Source: Rikenellaceae bacterium (GTDB lineage: Bacteria; Bacteroidota; Bacteroidia; Bacteroidales; UBA932). From it: a stretch of 33,909 nucleotides of DNA. Under the pieces are notes generated by a model that was not told the origin of the DNA, made no database searches, and saw only the letters and a program-made list of their open reading frames with translations. A program made the translations under genes and the position numbers. The stretch covers positions 1-33,909 of the forward strand of contig CAAGFN010000195.1 of assembly GCA_900769145.1 (NCBI GenBank), written 5' to 3'. Shown here piece by piece: positions 24,760 through 33,766 of this stretch. The stretch's first letter is position 1. Each line of letters begins with the position of its first letter.

Positions 24760-26343
24760 ATGAAAAGGTCTAACTTCTGGGCTAAATTAGCCACAGCTCT
24801 GATTACGCTGTCACTTGCGGGCGGAGCCTTCATTGTAACAAGTTGCGGGGAAGACGAGAAAATTGAAACACCGGATGACGGTGATGACAAACCGGGAGAT
24901 GACAAACCTGGAGATGACAAACCGGGGGATGACAAACCGGGCGAAGAGACTACCACAGCCACCGTTACCCTCAGCACACCTAATGTGGACGGAACCACCG
25001 TGTCCTGGACAGGCAAACTCGAAGTGAAGGGAACCGGTACCGTAGAGGCCGGAGTATCATACTCAGAATCAAACAAGCCTAACAGGGTTGATGACCCGGA
25101 CATCGTGACCGTGCAGAAGGCAGGCACACCGGACGCATCCGGCAACTTCACGGTGACCGTTACAGGTCTCATCAAGGACCACACCTATTATTACTGCTCA
25201 TACTACAAGATTGACGGCAAGTACACCTTCGGAGACGTGATTGAGTTCAAGACCGGAGGCAATGTCTATGAAGAGTCGGCCGACATCGACATGAGCAAGG
25301 CCGAGGACCTCTCCGCCAGCGAAACTGCGAACTGCTACATCGTGACCAAGGCAGGAACCTACAAGTTCAAGGCCGTGAAGGGCAATGACCAGTCACAGAC
25401 ATTGGCAGGTGCAAAAGCCGAGATTCTCTGGGAGTCTTTCTGTACTGACGAGATGCCGGCAAAGGGCTCAATCGTCAGCGGAGTTAGCTACAAGGACGGT
25501 TACGTCGGCTTCACCACGCCTTCTACCTACACCAAGGGCAATGCTCTCGTGGCATTGAAGAATGCTGACGGCACCATTATCTGGTCATGGCATATCTGGC
25601 TCACAGACCAGCCTGCGGAGCATGTTTACAGGAACAATGCAGGTACTATGATGGACCGCAACCTCGGTGCCATCGAGGCCGGGGCAAGAACCACCAAGAC
25701 ACTCGGATTCCTCTACCAGTGGGGAAGAAAGGACCCGTTCATGGGCTGCGCCGAGGCTGACGTATCCAAACTTGCCGCATTTACAGGAGAAGAGAAAATC
25801 GTAAGCTGCACTTCCACGACCGGAACAATCGAATATGCAACTGCCCATCCGCAGAACTTCATCCAGGGCAACTGGGATACAAACGCGGGAAGAGGTTCCT
25901 GTGACTGGCTCTATGACGACAGAAGCTCCGACGCAATCAAGGATGTCACCAGATGGCAAAGGACCAAGACCATCTACGACCCTTGTCCTGCAGGCTGGAG
26001 GGTACCTGACGGAGGAGACGACGGAATCTGGGCCAAGGCCGGATACAAAACTTCAGAGCTGAACAACACCAACAACAGCGTAGGATTCGACCTCGCAGAC
26101 GGCAGCAAGACCTGGTATCCGACCCCTGGTTTCCGCGAGTATTCCGGAGAAAACAAGATGAAAGGCGGAATGTACGGTGAATACTGGTCAGCCAACGTGC
26201 GCTATTTCAACGGCAATCCTGGCGGATACGTATATTGCTTCAGGGTATCCTTTGACCCGAATATCGCAGCAAATGCCGTAGATGCTTCTGCAAAGTGGAG
26301 CGCCGGAGCAGCATTCTCAGTCCGCTGCCAGAAAATCCAGTAA
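24760..26343 (+). CDS. FISUMP-domain lipoprotein with GDDKP repeat linker
   Basis: Surface lipoprotein, Cys29 in AFIVTSC. A hydrophilic linker (about residues 38-62) contains four GDDKP units. A fibronectin type III-like domain follows (about 65-168: ATVTLSTPNVDGTTVSWTG, GLIKDHTYYYCSYY). After a second beta region (170-285) comes a FISUMP domain (about 295-527), with NAGTMMDRNLGAIEAG, GFLYQWGRKDPF, DPCPAGWRVPDGG and a closing SVRCQKIQ. FISUMP proteins are surface or secreted and often occur in large paralogous sets; their binding partner is mostly unknown. A second FISUMP protein is encoded at 14160-15740. The stop is followed by a long hairpin, then SusC, so it may be the first gene of the SusC/D locus. 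Confidence 0.85.
   Translation: MKRSNFWAKLATALITLSLAGGAFIVTSCGEDEKIETPDDGDDKPGDDKPGDDKPGDDKPGEETTTATVTLSTPNVDGTTVSWTGKLEVKGTGTVEAGVSYSESNKPNRVDDPDIVTVQKAGTPDASGNFTVTVTGLIKDHTYYYCSYYKIDGKYTFGDVIEFKTGGNVYEESADIDMSKAEDLSASETANCYIVTKAGTYKFKAVKGNDQSQTLAGAKAEILWESFCTDEMPAKGSIVSGVSYKDGYVGFTTPSTYTKGNALVALKNADGTIIWSWHIWLTDQPAEHVYRNNAGTMMDRNLGAIEAGARTTKTLGFLYQWGRKDPFMGCAEADVSKLAAFTGEEKIVSCTSTTGTIEYATAHPQNFIQGNWDTNAGRGSCDWLYDDRSSDAIKDVTRWQRTKTIYDPCPAGWRVPDGGDDGIWAKAGYKTSELNNTNNSVGFDLADGSKTWYPTPGFREYSGENKMKGGMYGEYWSANVRYFNGNPGGYVYCFRVSFDPNIAANAVDASAKWSAGAAFSVRCQKIQ
24883..24942 (+). repeat. four 15-base tandem repeats coding for GDDKP
   Basis: Unit GATGACAAACCGGGA at 24883-24897, 24898-24912, 24913-24927 and 24928-24942, with third-position changes only (for example CCT for CCG). 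Each unit encodes DDKPG. The unit length keeps the frame, so copy number can vary without breaking the gene. It forms the extended linker between the lipid anchor and the first domain. Confidence 0.9.
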
Positions 26344-26367
26344 TACTACCCGTATAGAACGGTTATT

Positions 26368-26508
26368 GGAACTGACTAAAAAGCCTTTTGTATGTCATCT
26401 CGACCGAGCGAAGCGAGTGGAGAGATTTAATGATGGGCTGAAGCCTATAGATATCTCGACTGCGCACAGTGTGCTTCGCTCGATATGACAGGCTTTTTGG
26501 TCAGTTCC
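26368..26508 (+). terminator. terminator-like stem around repeat copy 3
   Basis: GGAACTGACTAAAAAGCC (26368-26385) pairs with GGCTTTTTGGTCAGTTCC (26491-26508) at 17 of 18 positions, the other being a possible G-U pair. The AAAAAGCC / GGCTTTTT pattern is that of a bidirectional intrinsic terminator. It starts 25 bases after the FISUMP stop codon. The dispersed repeat occupies what would be its loop. As the SusC ATG is only 54 bases further on and no good promoter is seen in between, it may act as a partial terminator or attenuator. Confidence 0.6.
26393..26490. repeat. dispersed palindromic repeat, copy 3 (98 bases)
   Basis: It begins with the same 34 bases as copy 2 and ends GCTTCGCTCGATATGACA, also identical. 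It is 18 bases longer than copy 2 because of an extra central stretch (TTAATGATGGGCTGAAGCC). The right arm holds the mini-hairpin GCAC-AGT-GTGC (26464-26474). Confidence 0.8.
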
Positions 26509-26562
26509 GATCAGTTTTAAAAATCCCACATACAGGGAATAATCAACCAAACACAGCACAAT

Positions 26563-29500
26563 ATGCTCAGTATCAGCCCGAAAACATTTCGGAACATATT
26601 GAAGGCGGCACTTGTCAGCCTGACGGTGTTCCTTGGAGGAACACGGGCTTCCGCACAGAGCGGCAGCGTCACCGTCACCGGCCAGGTCATTGACCAGGGC
26701 AAGGAACCGTTGCCGGGCGTCACGGTCTACCTGAAGGACAATCTTTCCGGAGGTACAATGACAGATGCCCACGGAGAATACAGCATTGTCATTCCTGCGG
26801 ACAAGGTCAAGTCCAGGCCTGTCATCATATTCAGCTGCATTGGAATGGTCAACAAGGAAGTGACCTTCACCGGAACGACCAGAATCAATGTGACACTCGC
26901 AGAGGATGTCTCCGAAATCGAGCAGTCAGTCGTCACGGGATATGCCAACATTAGGAAGGAGAGCTTCACGGGAAACACCGTCTCCATCAACAAGGACGAG
27001 CTCCTGAAGGCCTCCAAGACCAATGTCATCAAGGCGATTCAGTCATTTGACCCGTCTTTCCGAATCAAGGAGAACAATCTCAACGGCTCCGACCCGAACT
27101 CCCTCCCTGAGGTATATATCCGAGGCGAGTCCGGAGTGGGGACCAAGGAACTCGACGTGGAAGACCTCAGCAAGGCCAACCTTGAAAACAATCCGAACCT
27201 GCCGATTTTCATTCTCGACGGATTCGAGATTTCCGTACAGAAGTTCTATGACATGGACCCTGAGCGTATCGAGAATGTGACCATCCTGAAGGATGCCGCA
27301 GCCACAGCCATCTACGGTTCCAGGGCATCCAACGGTGTCATTGTCATCACCTCCGTGGCCCCGTCACCGGGAGAATTGAAGGTAACCTACAAACTCGTCG
27401 GCTCGGTGGACATGCCTGACCTCAGCGACTATAACCTGATGAACGCCGAGGAGAAGCTGCAGACCGAACTGCTTGCAGGCTGCTACGACCCGGTCAAGGC
27501 CGGAGTACCTTCCGACATCGTGGAAAGGCTGACTGAGTACAATGCCAAGCTCACCAACGTCCGCAAGGGCGTGGACACCTACTGGCTCTCCAAGCCGCTC
27601 AAGACAGCATTCAACCACAAGCACACCCTCTACATTGACGGAGGAAGCAGTTCTTTCCGCTTCGGAGTGGACCTCCAGTATGCGGACCAGGACGGCGTTA
27701 TGAAGGGCTCCCAGCGAAACAGGACAGGTGCCGGAGTATATATCCAGTACGTGTACAAGCAATTGTCAATCAAGAACTACACCTCATTCCTCCAGACAGA
27801 TTCGAAGGAATCCCCTTTCGGCTCATTTGCAGATTACACCAAGGCCCAGCCTTATGACGAATATCTCGACGCAAACGGGAAATATCTGGAATCATTGAGA
27901 GACTGGAGTATCTACACATCTATCAGGAAGAACCCCCTCTATGAGGCCGGGCTCGGCAACTACAGCAAGTCCAAGAACCAGGAGTTCACCAACAACCTCT
28001 CCGTCAACTGGTACATCATTGACGGGCTCCGCCTGAACGGGCAGGTCAGCATCACCAAGGGCATTTCCGCATCAAGACGATACCTCGACCCGAGGTCCAA
28101 ACAGAACTCCCAGATTCTCGACCTTTCCAACCCGTCTTCGGGAACATTGAACAAGACCGATTCAGACAGGCTTTCCTGGGATTTCAGCGCATACCTCTCC
28201 TACAACAGGTCATTTGGGGACCACAATGTAAACGGACAGGCCGGCGTGAACATCCTCAACAGCAAGAGCAGTTCGGTCAATTCCTCATTCTTCGGCTTCC
28301 CTGCCAGCGGCTTCGACTCCATCAACTACGCCCAGGAAATCAAGGGAAAGCCTTCATCCTCAGAGAGTTTGTCCCGCACCATCGGCTTCCTTGCCGGTAT
28401 CAACTACAGCTACAAGGACATCTATCTCCTCGACGCATCCTGCAGGCTGGACGGCAACTCCTCATTCGGAAGGGACAACAAGTTCGCCCCGTTCTGGGCT
28501 GCCGGAGCGGGCCTGAACATCCATAAATATGACTTCATGAAGTCCACTCCGGTGTCAATGCTGCGCCTGAGGGCCACCTACGGAAGAACGGGAAAAATCA
28601 ACTTCCCGGCATACGCAGCCCTCACCACATATAGCGTTAACACAGAGGAGTGGTACAAGACCGGATACGGAGTCTCCGTAATGTCAATGGGAAACACCGC
28701 CCTCAAGTGGGAGGTGACCGACCAGTTGGACGCCGGCTTCGAACTGGGACTGTGGAAGAACCGCTTCTACACCAAGTTCAGCTACTACAGCAAACTCACG
28801 AAGGACCTTATCAATGATGTATCTCTCCCAAGTTCAAGCGGTTTCACCAGCTTCAGGGACAATATCGGAGAGGTGACCAACAAGGGTGTCGAGCTCCAGC
28901 TCAGGGCCGAGGTTATCCGCACCAGGGACATGTTCCTCACCCTCCACGCCAATATGGCCCACAACAAGAACCGCCTCAGGAAGGTGGCGGAGAGCCTCAC
29001 AAGCTACAACAGAAGGGTTCAGGAGGCGATGGCAGGATTCCGGAACAATACCGAGGAGGCCTCCCAGCCGTTCACCCAGTATGTCGAGGGCGTTTCGCTC
29101 AACTCCATCTGGGGTATGAAATCCCTCGGCATTGACCCGGCGACCGGAGACGAGATTTTCCTGACCAAGGACGGCAAGATTACCAATGAGTGGTCAGCCT
29201 CCGAGCAGCAGGTTCTCGGTGTCACCGACCCTAAGGTCCAGGGTTCATTCGGCTTCAACTTCCAATGGAAGAACTTCACTGTCTATACCTCCTTCCTCTA
29301 CGAGGCGGGCGGAGACCGCTACAACTCCACTCTCGCCACCAAGGTGGAGGGCGTCAGCATCTACCAGTCCAATGTGGACAAGCGAGTCCTGACAGACAGA
29401 TGGAGTACTCCGGGCCAGGTGGCCAAGTACAAGAGGATGGAGCCGGGAATCTACGGATTCACCAGCACGAGGCCAACTTCCAGGTTCGTCCAGAAGTACA

Positions 29501-29694
29501 ACAACCTCAACTTCTCCTCCCTCACCATCGGATATGACTTCGACCGCAATCTCATCAAGAAATGGAAAATGAGCATGCTCAGGCTCGAGGCCGGCGTGAA
29601 CGACATTTTCAATGTCTCCTCGGTCAAGAGAGAGCGCGGACTCAGTTATCCGTTCGCCAGATCGGTCAATTTCTCGGTACAGGTTGGATTCTAA
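26563..29694 (+). CDS. SusC/RagA family TonB-linked outer membrane protein
   Basis: Outer-membrane importer working with the SusD protein encoded next. It has a signal peptide (cleavage near RASAQ), a CarboxypepD_reg-like domain (VTGQVIDQGKEPLPGVTVYL, TMTDAHGEYSIVIP), a TonB-box-like segment EQSVVTGYANIRKES and a plug with the SusC hallmark KDAAATAIYGSRASNGVIVIT at about residues 243-263. The barrel ends ARSVNFSVQVGF with a terminal Phe. Length, 1043 residues, is normal. SusD follows after 13 bases. The ligand may be a glycan or a peptide; no glycoside hydrolase or regulator lies next to it within the window. Confidence 0.95.
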   Translation: MLSISPKTFRNILKAALVSLTVFLGGTRASAQSGSVTVTGQVIDQGKEPLPGVTVYLKDNLSGGTMTDAHGEYSIVIPADKVKSRPVIIFSCIGMVNKEVTFTGTTRINVTLAEDVSEIEQSVVTGYANIRKESFTGNTVSINKDELLKASKTNVIKAIQSFDPSFRIKENNLNGSDPNSLPEVYIRGESGVGTKELDVEDLSKANLENNPNLPIFILDGFEISVQKFYDMDPERIENVTILKDAAATAIYGSRASNGVIVITSVAPSPGELKVTYKLVGSVDMPDLSDYNLMNAEEKLQTELLAGCYDPVKAGVPSDIVERLTEYNAKLTNVRKGVDTYWLSKPLKTAFNHKHTLYIDGGSSSFRFGVDLQYADQDGVMKGSQRNRTGAGVYIQYVYKQLSIKNYTSFLQTDSKESPFGSFADYTKAQPYDEYLDANGKYLESLRDWSIYTSIRKNPLYEAGLGNYSKSKNQEFTNNLSVNWYIIDGLRLNGQVSITKGISASRRYLDPRSKQNSQILDLSNPSSGTLNKTDSDRLSWDFSAYLSYNRSFGDHNVNGQAGVNILNSKSSSVNSSFFGFPASGFDSINYAQEIKGKPSSSESLSRTIGFLAGINYSYKDIYLLDASCRLDGNSSFGRDNKFAPFWAAGAGLNIHKYDFMKSTPVSMLRLRATYGRTGKINFPAYAALTTYSVNTEEWYKTGYGVSVMSMGNTALKWEVTDQLDAGFELGLWKNRFYTKFSYYSKLTKDLINDVSLPSSSGFTSFRDNIGEVTNKGVELQLRAEVIRTRDMFLTLHANMAHNKNRLRKVAESLTSYNRRVQEAMAGFRNNTEEASQPFTQYVEGVSLNSIWGMKSLGIDPATGDEIFLTKDGKITNEWSASEQQVLGVTDPKVQGSFGFNFQWKNFTVYTSFLYEAGGDRYNSTLATKVEGVSIYQSNVDKRVLTDRWSTPGQVAKYKRMEPGIYGFTSTRPTSRFVQKYNNLNFSSLTIGYDFDRNLIKKWKMSMLRLEAGVNDIFNVSSVKRERGLSYPFARSVNFSVQVGF

Positions 29695-29707
29695 AATTCA
29701 GAAGCGT

Positions 29708-31228
29708 ATGAAAATCAACATATTGAAGAAAGGAATCATTCTCCTGATGTCCGCATTCCTGGCATTGGGAACCACGTCCTGCAAATTGCTCGATATCCAG
29801 CCCGCCGACACTATGGGAGAAGACGACTTGTTCGCCAAAGGAGAGGGCTACCGTACCGCATTGAACGGCATCTATCTCAAGCTTTCGTCCACTTCCCTTT
29901 ACGGAAGAGAGTTGTCCTACGGTATGACGGAGGCACTCGCACACACTCACGAATGGAAATCGGCCTACAAGAACAATCTTGACTACAAGGATGTTGCAAG
30001 CTACACCTACACTACGAACGGTGTAAAGAGCATCATCTCCGGAATATGGTCAACGGCCTACAACACCATTGCCAACTGCAACAATCTTCTCGACAAAATC
30101 GTGAACGAACCGGACAGTAAGTTCGAGGGAGGCGAGAAGGAGCGCAAGCTCATACAGGGAGAGGCTACGGCCATCAGGGCCTTCTGCCACTATATCATCC
30201 TTACTTACTTCGCCCCGACTCCGGAACTCTACAAGCCGGACGAGGACGGAAAACTGCCTGTGGCCCTGCCGTATTACGACAAGTTCTCCAAGGACATTGC
30301 GGACTATCTCGAGATTCCGGCATTCATTGACAGAATCATCGCAGACTACATTGCGGCGCAGGAACTGGTGGCCGAGTATGACCTGGCGGACAATCTGAGC
30401 CTGTACAGGCTCACGACCAAATACCGTTTCTCCGGAAAGACCTACAACGGTTCCTACCCGCAGACTGACGATATCTTCTTCGCTTTCAGGGGTTACAGGA
30501 TGAACTACTATGCCATCACAGCATTGCTGGCAAGGGTTTACAACTATGCAGGCAACCATGCGGAGGCAGCCAAGGCGGCCCGCATTGTAATAGATGCGAC
30601 ATCCCCTGGCGGAAAGCTGTTCTCATTCACCTCCACCGAGGATGCGCAGGCTGACTACAAACTCAGCAGCGACCTCATATTCGGAGTGAGCAAGTCAACT
30701 CTCATTGACGATTACAACAGGTTCCGCTCCACAGGCACCACACTTCAGCTCAATGCGATGTACAGCATGCTGATCAGCTCATCCACATCGGATTACAGAT
30801 GGAGCACCCTCGTGAAGAAGAACACCGAAGGCAACAATGTCTGCGCCCGTTACACGAATCCGTCAATGTCGGGAGACCTGACCACAGCCACCCAGGACCT
30901 GATTCCTGTCATCAGGCTGTCCGAGATGTACTACATCCTGGCGGAGAAGGCCGCTGACGATGCTCTCTGGTCCAAGGCTGCCGACTATATCGAGGAAGTC
31001 CAGGTGGGCAGAAGCGCACCTGAGAACCAGCTTTCAGGAAAAATCGGCAACATTGACACATTCAAGAGCGAGCTCCTCAATGACATAAGACTCGAATTCG
31101 TGGAGGAGGGACAGGTATTCCTGTATTGCAAGAAACTTGGTGTCGCCCCTAATTCCTGGGACACAACCGACAGTTTCAGGGAGACATACTGGTACTTCCC
31201 TATGCCTGAGAACGAGACAATTTTCTAA
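29708..31228 (+). CDS. SusD/RagB family ligand-binding lipoprotein
   Basis: Surface lipoprotein that caps the SusC barrel and binds ligand. The frame extends upstream into SusC, but the ATG at 29708 gives the lipoprotein signal MKINILKKGIILLMSAFLA with lipobox GTTSC (Cys25). Family features include LLDIQPADTMGEDDLFAKGEGYRTALNGIY cut at its usual turns, EATAIRAFCHYIILTYFA, and VIRLSEMYYILAEKAAD in the C-terminal TPR part, with a final NDIRLEFVEEGQVFLYCKKLG. About 506 residues. It belongs to the SusD group found with DUF4843 and PKD-like lipoproteins. Confidence 0.93.
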   Translation: MKINILKKGIILLMSAFLALGTTSCKLLDIQPADTMGEDDLFAKGEGYRTALNGIYLKLSSTSLYGRELSYGMTEALAHTHEWKSAYKNNLDYKDVASYTYTTNGVKSIISGIWSTAYNTIANCNNLLDKIVNEPDSKFEGGEKERKLIQGEATAIRAFCHYIILTYFAPTPELYKPDEDGKLPVALPYYDKFSKDIADYLEIPAFIDRIIADYIAAQELVAEYDLADNLSLYRLTTKYRFSGKTYNGSYPQTDDIFFAFRGYRMNYYAITALLARVYNYAGNHAEAAKAARIVIDATSPGGKLFSFTSTEDAQADYKLSSDLIFGVSKSTLIDDYNRFRSTGTTLQLNAMYSMLISSSTSDYRWSTLVKKNTEGNNVCARYTNPSMSGDLTTATQDLIPVIRLSEMYYILAEKAADDALWSKAADYIEEVQVGRSAPENQLSGKIGNIDTFKSELLNDIRLEFVEEGQVFLYCKKLGVAPNSWDTTDSFRETYWYFPMPENETIF

Positions 31229-31235
31229 TGTAGGT

Positions 31236-31940
31236 ATGGCTATGAGAAGAATTATCAAATATATGGCTTTGGCGGGTGTTCTCACCCTGATTGGATGCAA
31301 GGAGCAGGAGACTCCGACATTCTCGGCCAAAAACATGATTTACATACAGCAGGAGGATTTCGTGGACGGGGAATCCATTGACATGGCACATCTTACGAAG
31401 TCGTTCGCCTCGTATGCCGGTGCTTCGGAAATGGAGGTCAGTTTCAAGGTGAACCTCATCGGCAGGGTAACCGACTACGACAGGCCATTCGAGGTGGCAG
31501 TAGTGGACGAAGCGACCACCGCACTGGAAACCGAATATGAAATCGAGGCCCCGGTGATGAAAGCCGGAGAAATCACTACTGACCTGAAAATCAAGCTTTT
31601 CAAGACTCCGCGAATGGACGAGGAGAAGGTCAGCCTCGCCATTGTGCTGCTGGCGGGCAAATATTTTGACCTCGGATATGAGGACCAGCTTACGGCAGAG
31701 GTGGTTTACGACAACACGCCTCTGAAGCCGGAATGGTGGACAGAATTCATTGCTCTCTGCTACCTCGGGGAGTATTCTCCTGCCAAGTACAATGCATTCT
31801 ACAACTATTGCGGCAGGACTGACATCTCTGACCTCGAGCCGTCGGAACTCCGCGAACTCGTTCTCGGGTTCAAGGCCTACATTGAGGAGAACGGCATCAC
31901 GGAGGAGGACGGATCACCGATGGAGTTACCAATCATCTAA
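31236..31940 (+). CDS. DUF4843 lipoprotein
   Basis: Surface-exposed accessory lipoprotein of a SusC/D locus, about 234 residues from the ATG at 31236; the in-frame ATG at 31242 is an equal alternative. Lipobox TLIGC (Cys21). The beta-rich body has MIYIQQEDFVDG, FKVNLIGRVTDYDRPFEVAVVD and KIKLFKTPRMDEEKVSLAI, which fit DUF4843, and a C-terminal part PLKPEWWTEFIALCYLGEYSPAKYN, also typical. It starts eight bases after the SusD stop. Its role is unknown but its place between SusD and the PKD-like protein is a recurring arrangement. Confidence 0.85.
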   Translation: MAMRRIIKYMALAGVLTLIGCKEQETPTFSAKNMIYIQQEDFVDGESIDMAHLTKSFASYAGASEMEVSFKVNLIGRVTDYDRPFEVAVVDEATTALETEYEIEAPVMKAGEITTDLKIKLFKTPRMDEEKVSLAIVLLAGKYFDLGYEDQLTAEVVYDNTPLKPEWWTEFIALCYLGEYSPAKYNAFYNYCGRTDISDLEPSELRELVLGFKAYIEENGITEEDGSPMELPII

Positions 31941-31950
31941 TTGAATCTCT

Positions 31951-33729
31951 ATGAAGCTCTATAAGAACATATTGAACATTGCGGCGGCCTCAGTCCTGGT
32001 CTTGGGCCTGCACGGCTGCTACGCAGACAAGGGCAACTACGAGTACCACGATGCCAATGAATTGAGCATCAATCTGAACTGTGCCAACCCCTACAACATC
32101 ACAAGCGGAGAGACCATTTCGATTCATCCGAAACTGAACTTCGCTTCCGGAGAAGGCAATGCAGAAAGGCTCGAATACCGCTGGTATATCGGCTCCCTGG
32201 AAGGTGAGACAAGGGACGATTGGAACACATTGGACTTCGAGTGGACCCCGGAGGAACTCATTGACAAGAAGACATTGCTCCTTGTGGTCACGGACCCGGT
32301 CACCGGCATCCAGACATTTGCCGGCACGACTGTCAATGTCAGGGCAGTGTATGACGCATACGGAGTGATTGTCCTCTCCGAAAAGGAGAACGGAAAGAGC
32401 AGCCTTTCCTTCGTAAAATGGAAGAGCGAGGATGTGGCAGGAATCGCCGGGCTCGAGGAGGACAACAACAATCCCGGAATGGTCATGAAAACATACGTCG
32501 AGTACCCGGACCTTTACTATACGGAGAACGGCGAGGATTTGCCGGCAGGGCCTGTAGGCATTCACGAGCATTACTGTGCGGACAATACTACAGTGGGCCA
32601 GATTCTCGTGATGACGAAGGGAGGGGCCATCGACATCAACGGAAAAACCTTCAAGAAGGACCCTATAGGCAGCATTGAGGCTGTTTTCCAGGGTGGAGCA
32701 TATCCTGAGGGGATGGATTACATCAGCCAGGCGATGATGATGACGAGGGTGGACCTTGTCACCGACCAGGACGGCCATATCTATACCAGGGTCAAGAATT
32801 CCAACAAACTCTTCCACTCCGGCAAGTTCCTGGGCAACAAACTGGAGTTCGAAGGCGAGCCCGTATCAGGATGCTCCCTGTATATGCACCCGTTCAGCAT
32901 CAGTCCTAATGCCTGCGTGGTCTATGACTCCGTCCGCAAGAGAATGTTCCACGTATGCGACTCAGGCGGCTCGGTGGAATGGGATATGCAGGAGGGCGAT
33001 GTCGGAGCAGGCCACAGTTTCCCGATACTGAATCTGCAGAATGAGTCCTCAGTCAGTTCCGATGACGGTTCACAGTCAATGTACATCAGCCCTGAGGATA
33101 TGAGTGCGGCCGAGAAGATTTTCACTATCGGATACACCACGGGTACTGTTTTCGTCCGTGAATATACCTCGACTTTCGTACTCTTCAAGAGGGATGGCCG
33201 CTACTTCCTCCAGGAAATGTGGATCAGCAGGACCAATTTCGGACGCGGCAACTTCGAGTACAAGGTGACAAGGGCCCGCATTGAGGAAATCAAGGGACTT
33301 CCGGGCGACCCGGACGAACTCTACATCTCCCCTTACGCATACAACACCTATCCTTGCCCTTACGCAATGCTGGCAGTCGGCAACCAGCTCTATGTCTATG
33401 ACCTGAGAAACAGGACGCTCGCCGCCACTCCGTATTTCGACAAACCGTTGAGGGCCAATATAGTAAGCCTCAGCGGAGAAGCCAACTACAATATGTGGTG
33501 GACCGCTCTCGGCCTCGAAGATGGAAGCGTTGTCATCGTGAACATGAAGGACGTGAGATACCAGGCGAACAAATGCGTCGTATATGACTCGAAAAAGGAA
33601 ATGTACAATGCCACTTCTAATGCAGGAGTGATGCAGGAGACGGACAAGAAGCCTATGGAGCTCGGCAAGATAGTGGACGTATGGTTCAAGAGAAGAGGCG
33701 ACGGTATCTGGAGTGTGGGTAATTATTGA
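31951..33729 (+). CDS. PKD-like family lipoprotein
   Basis: Surface lipoprotein of 592 residues, lipobox LGLHGC (Cys23), mature start YADKGNYEYHDANEL, which is the characteristic opening of the PKD-like lipoprotein family. Residues about 40-130 are one or two Ig/PKD-like domains (LEYRWYIG, DFEWTPEEL, LLLVVTDPVTGIQ). The rest is rich in beta strands with repeated YIYTR/YVYDLRN-type blades and may be a propeller. It follows DUF4843 after ten bases. It probably assists ligand capture at the SusC/D complex. Confidence 0.85.
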   Translation: MKLYKNILNIAAASVLVLGLHGCYADKGNYEYHDANELSINLNCANPYNITSGETISIHPKLNFASGEGNAERLEYRWYIGSLEGETRDDWNTLDFEWTPEELIDKKTLLLVVTDPVTGIQTFAGTTVNVRAVYDAYGVIVLSEKENGKSSLSFVKWKSEDVAGIAGLEEDNNNPGMVMKTYVEYPDLYYTENGEDLPAGPVGIHEHYCADNTTVGQILVMTKGGAIDINGKTFKKDPIGSIEAVFQGGAYPEGMDYISQAMMMTRVDLVTDQDGHIYTRVKNSNKLFHSGKFLGNKLEFEGEPVSGCSLYMHPFSISPNACVVYDSVRKRMFHVCDSGGSVEWDMQEGDVGAGHSFPILNLQNESSVSSDDGSQSMYISPEDMSAAEKIFTIGYTTGTVFVREYTSTFVLFKRDGRYFLQEMWISRTNFGRGNFEYKVTRARIEEIKGLPGDPDELYISPYAYNTYPCPYAMLAVGNQLYVYDLRNRTLAATPYFDKPLRANIVSLSGEANYNMWWTALGLEDGSVVIVNMKDVRYQANKCVVYDSKKEMYNATSNAGVMQETDKKPMELGKIVDVWFKRRGDGIWSVGNY

Positions 33730-33766
33730 TGAAAATTGAGAATAACAAATTGACAATAAGCATATT

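Noticed and set aside
26368..26508. CRISPR or insertion-sequence origin for the repeat
   Set aside because: There are no regularly spaced units, no spacers, no transposase and no target duplication; the copies are single, palindromic and far apart.
31990..32817. 275-codon minus-strand frame inside the PKD-like lipoprotein gene
   Set aside because: It lies wholly within a lipoprotein gene in operon context and has no recognisable features.
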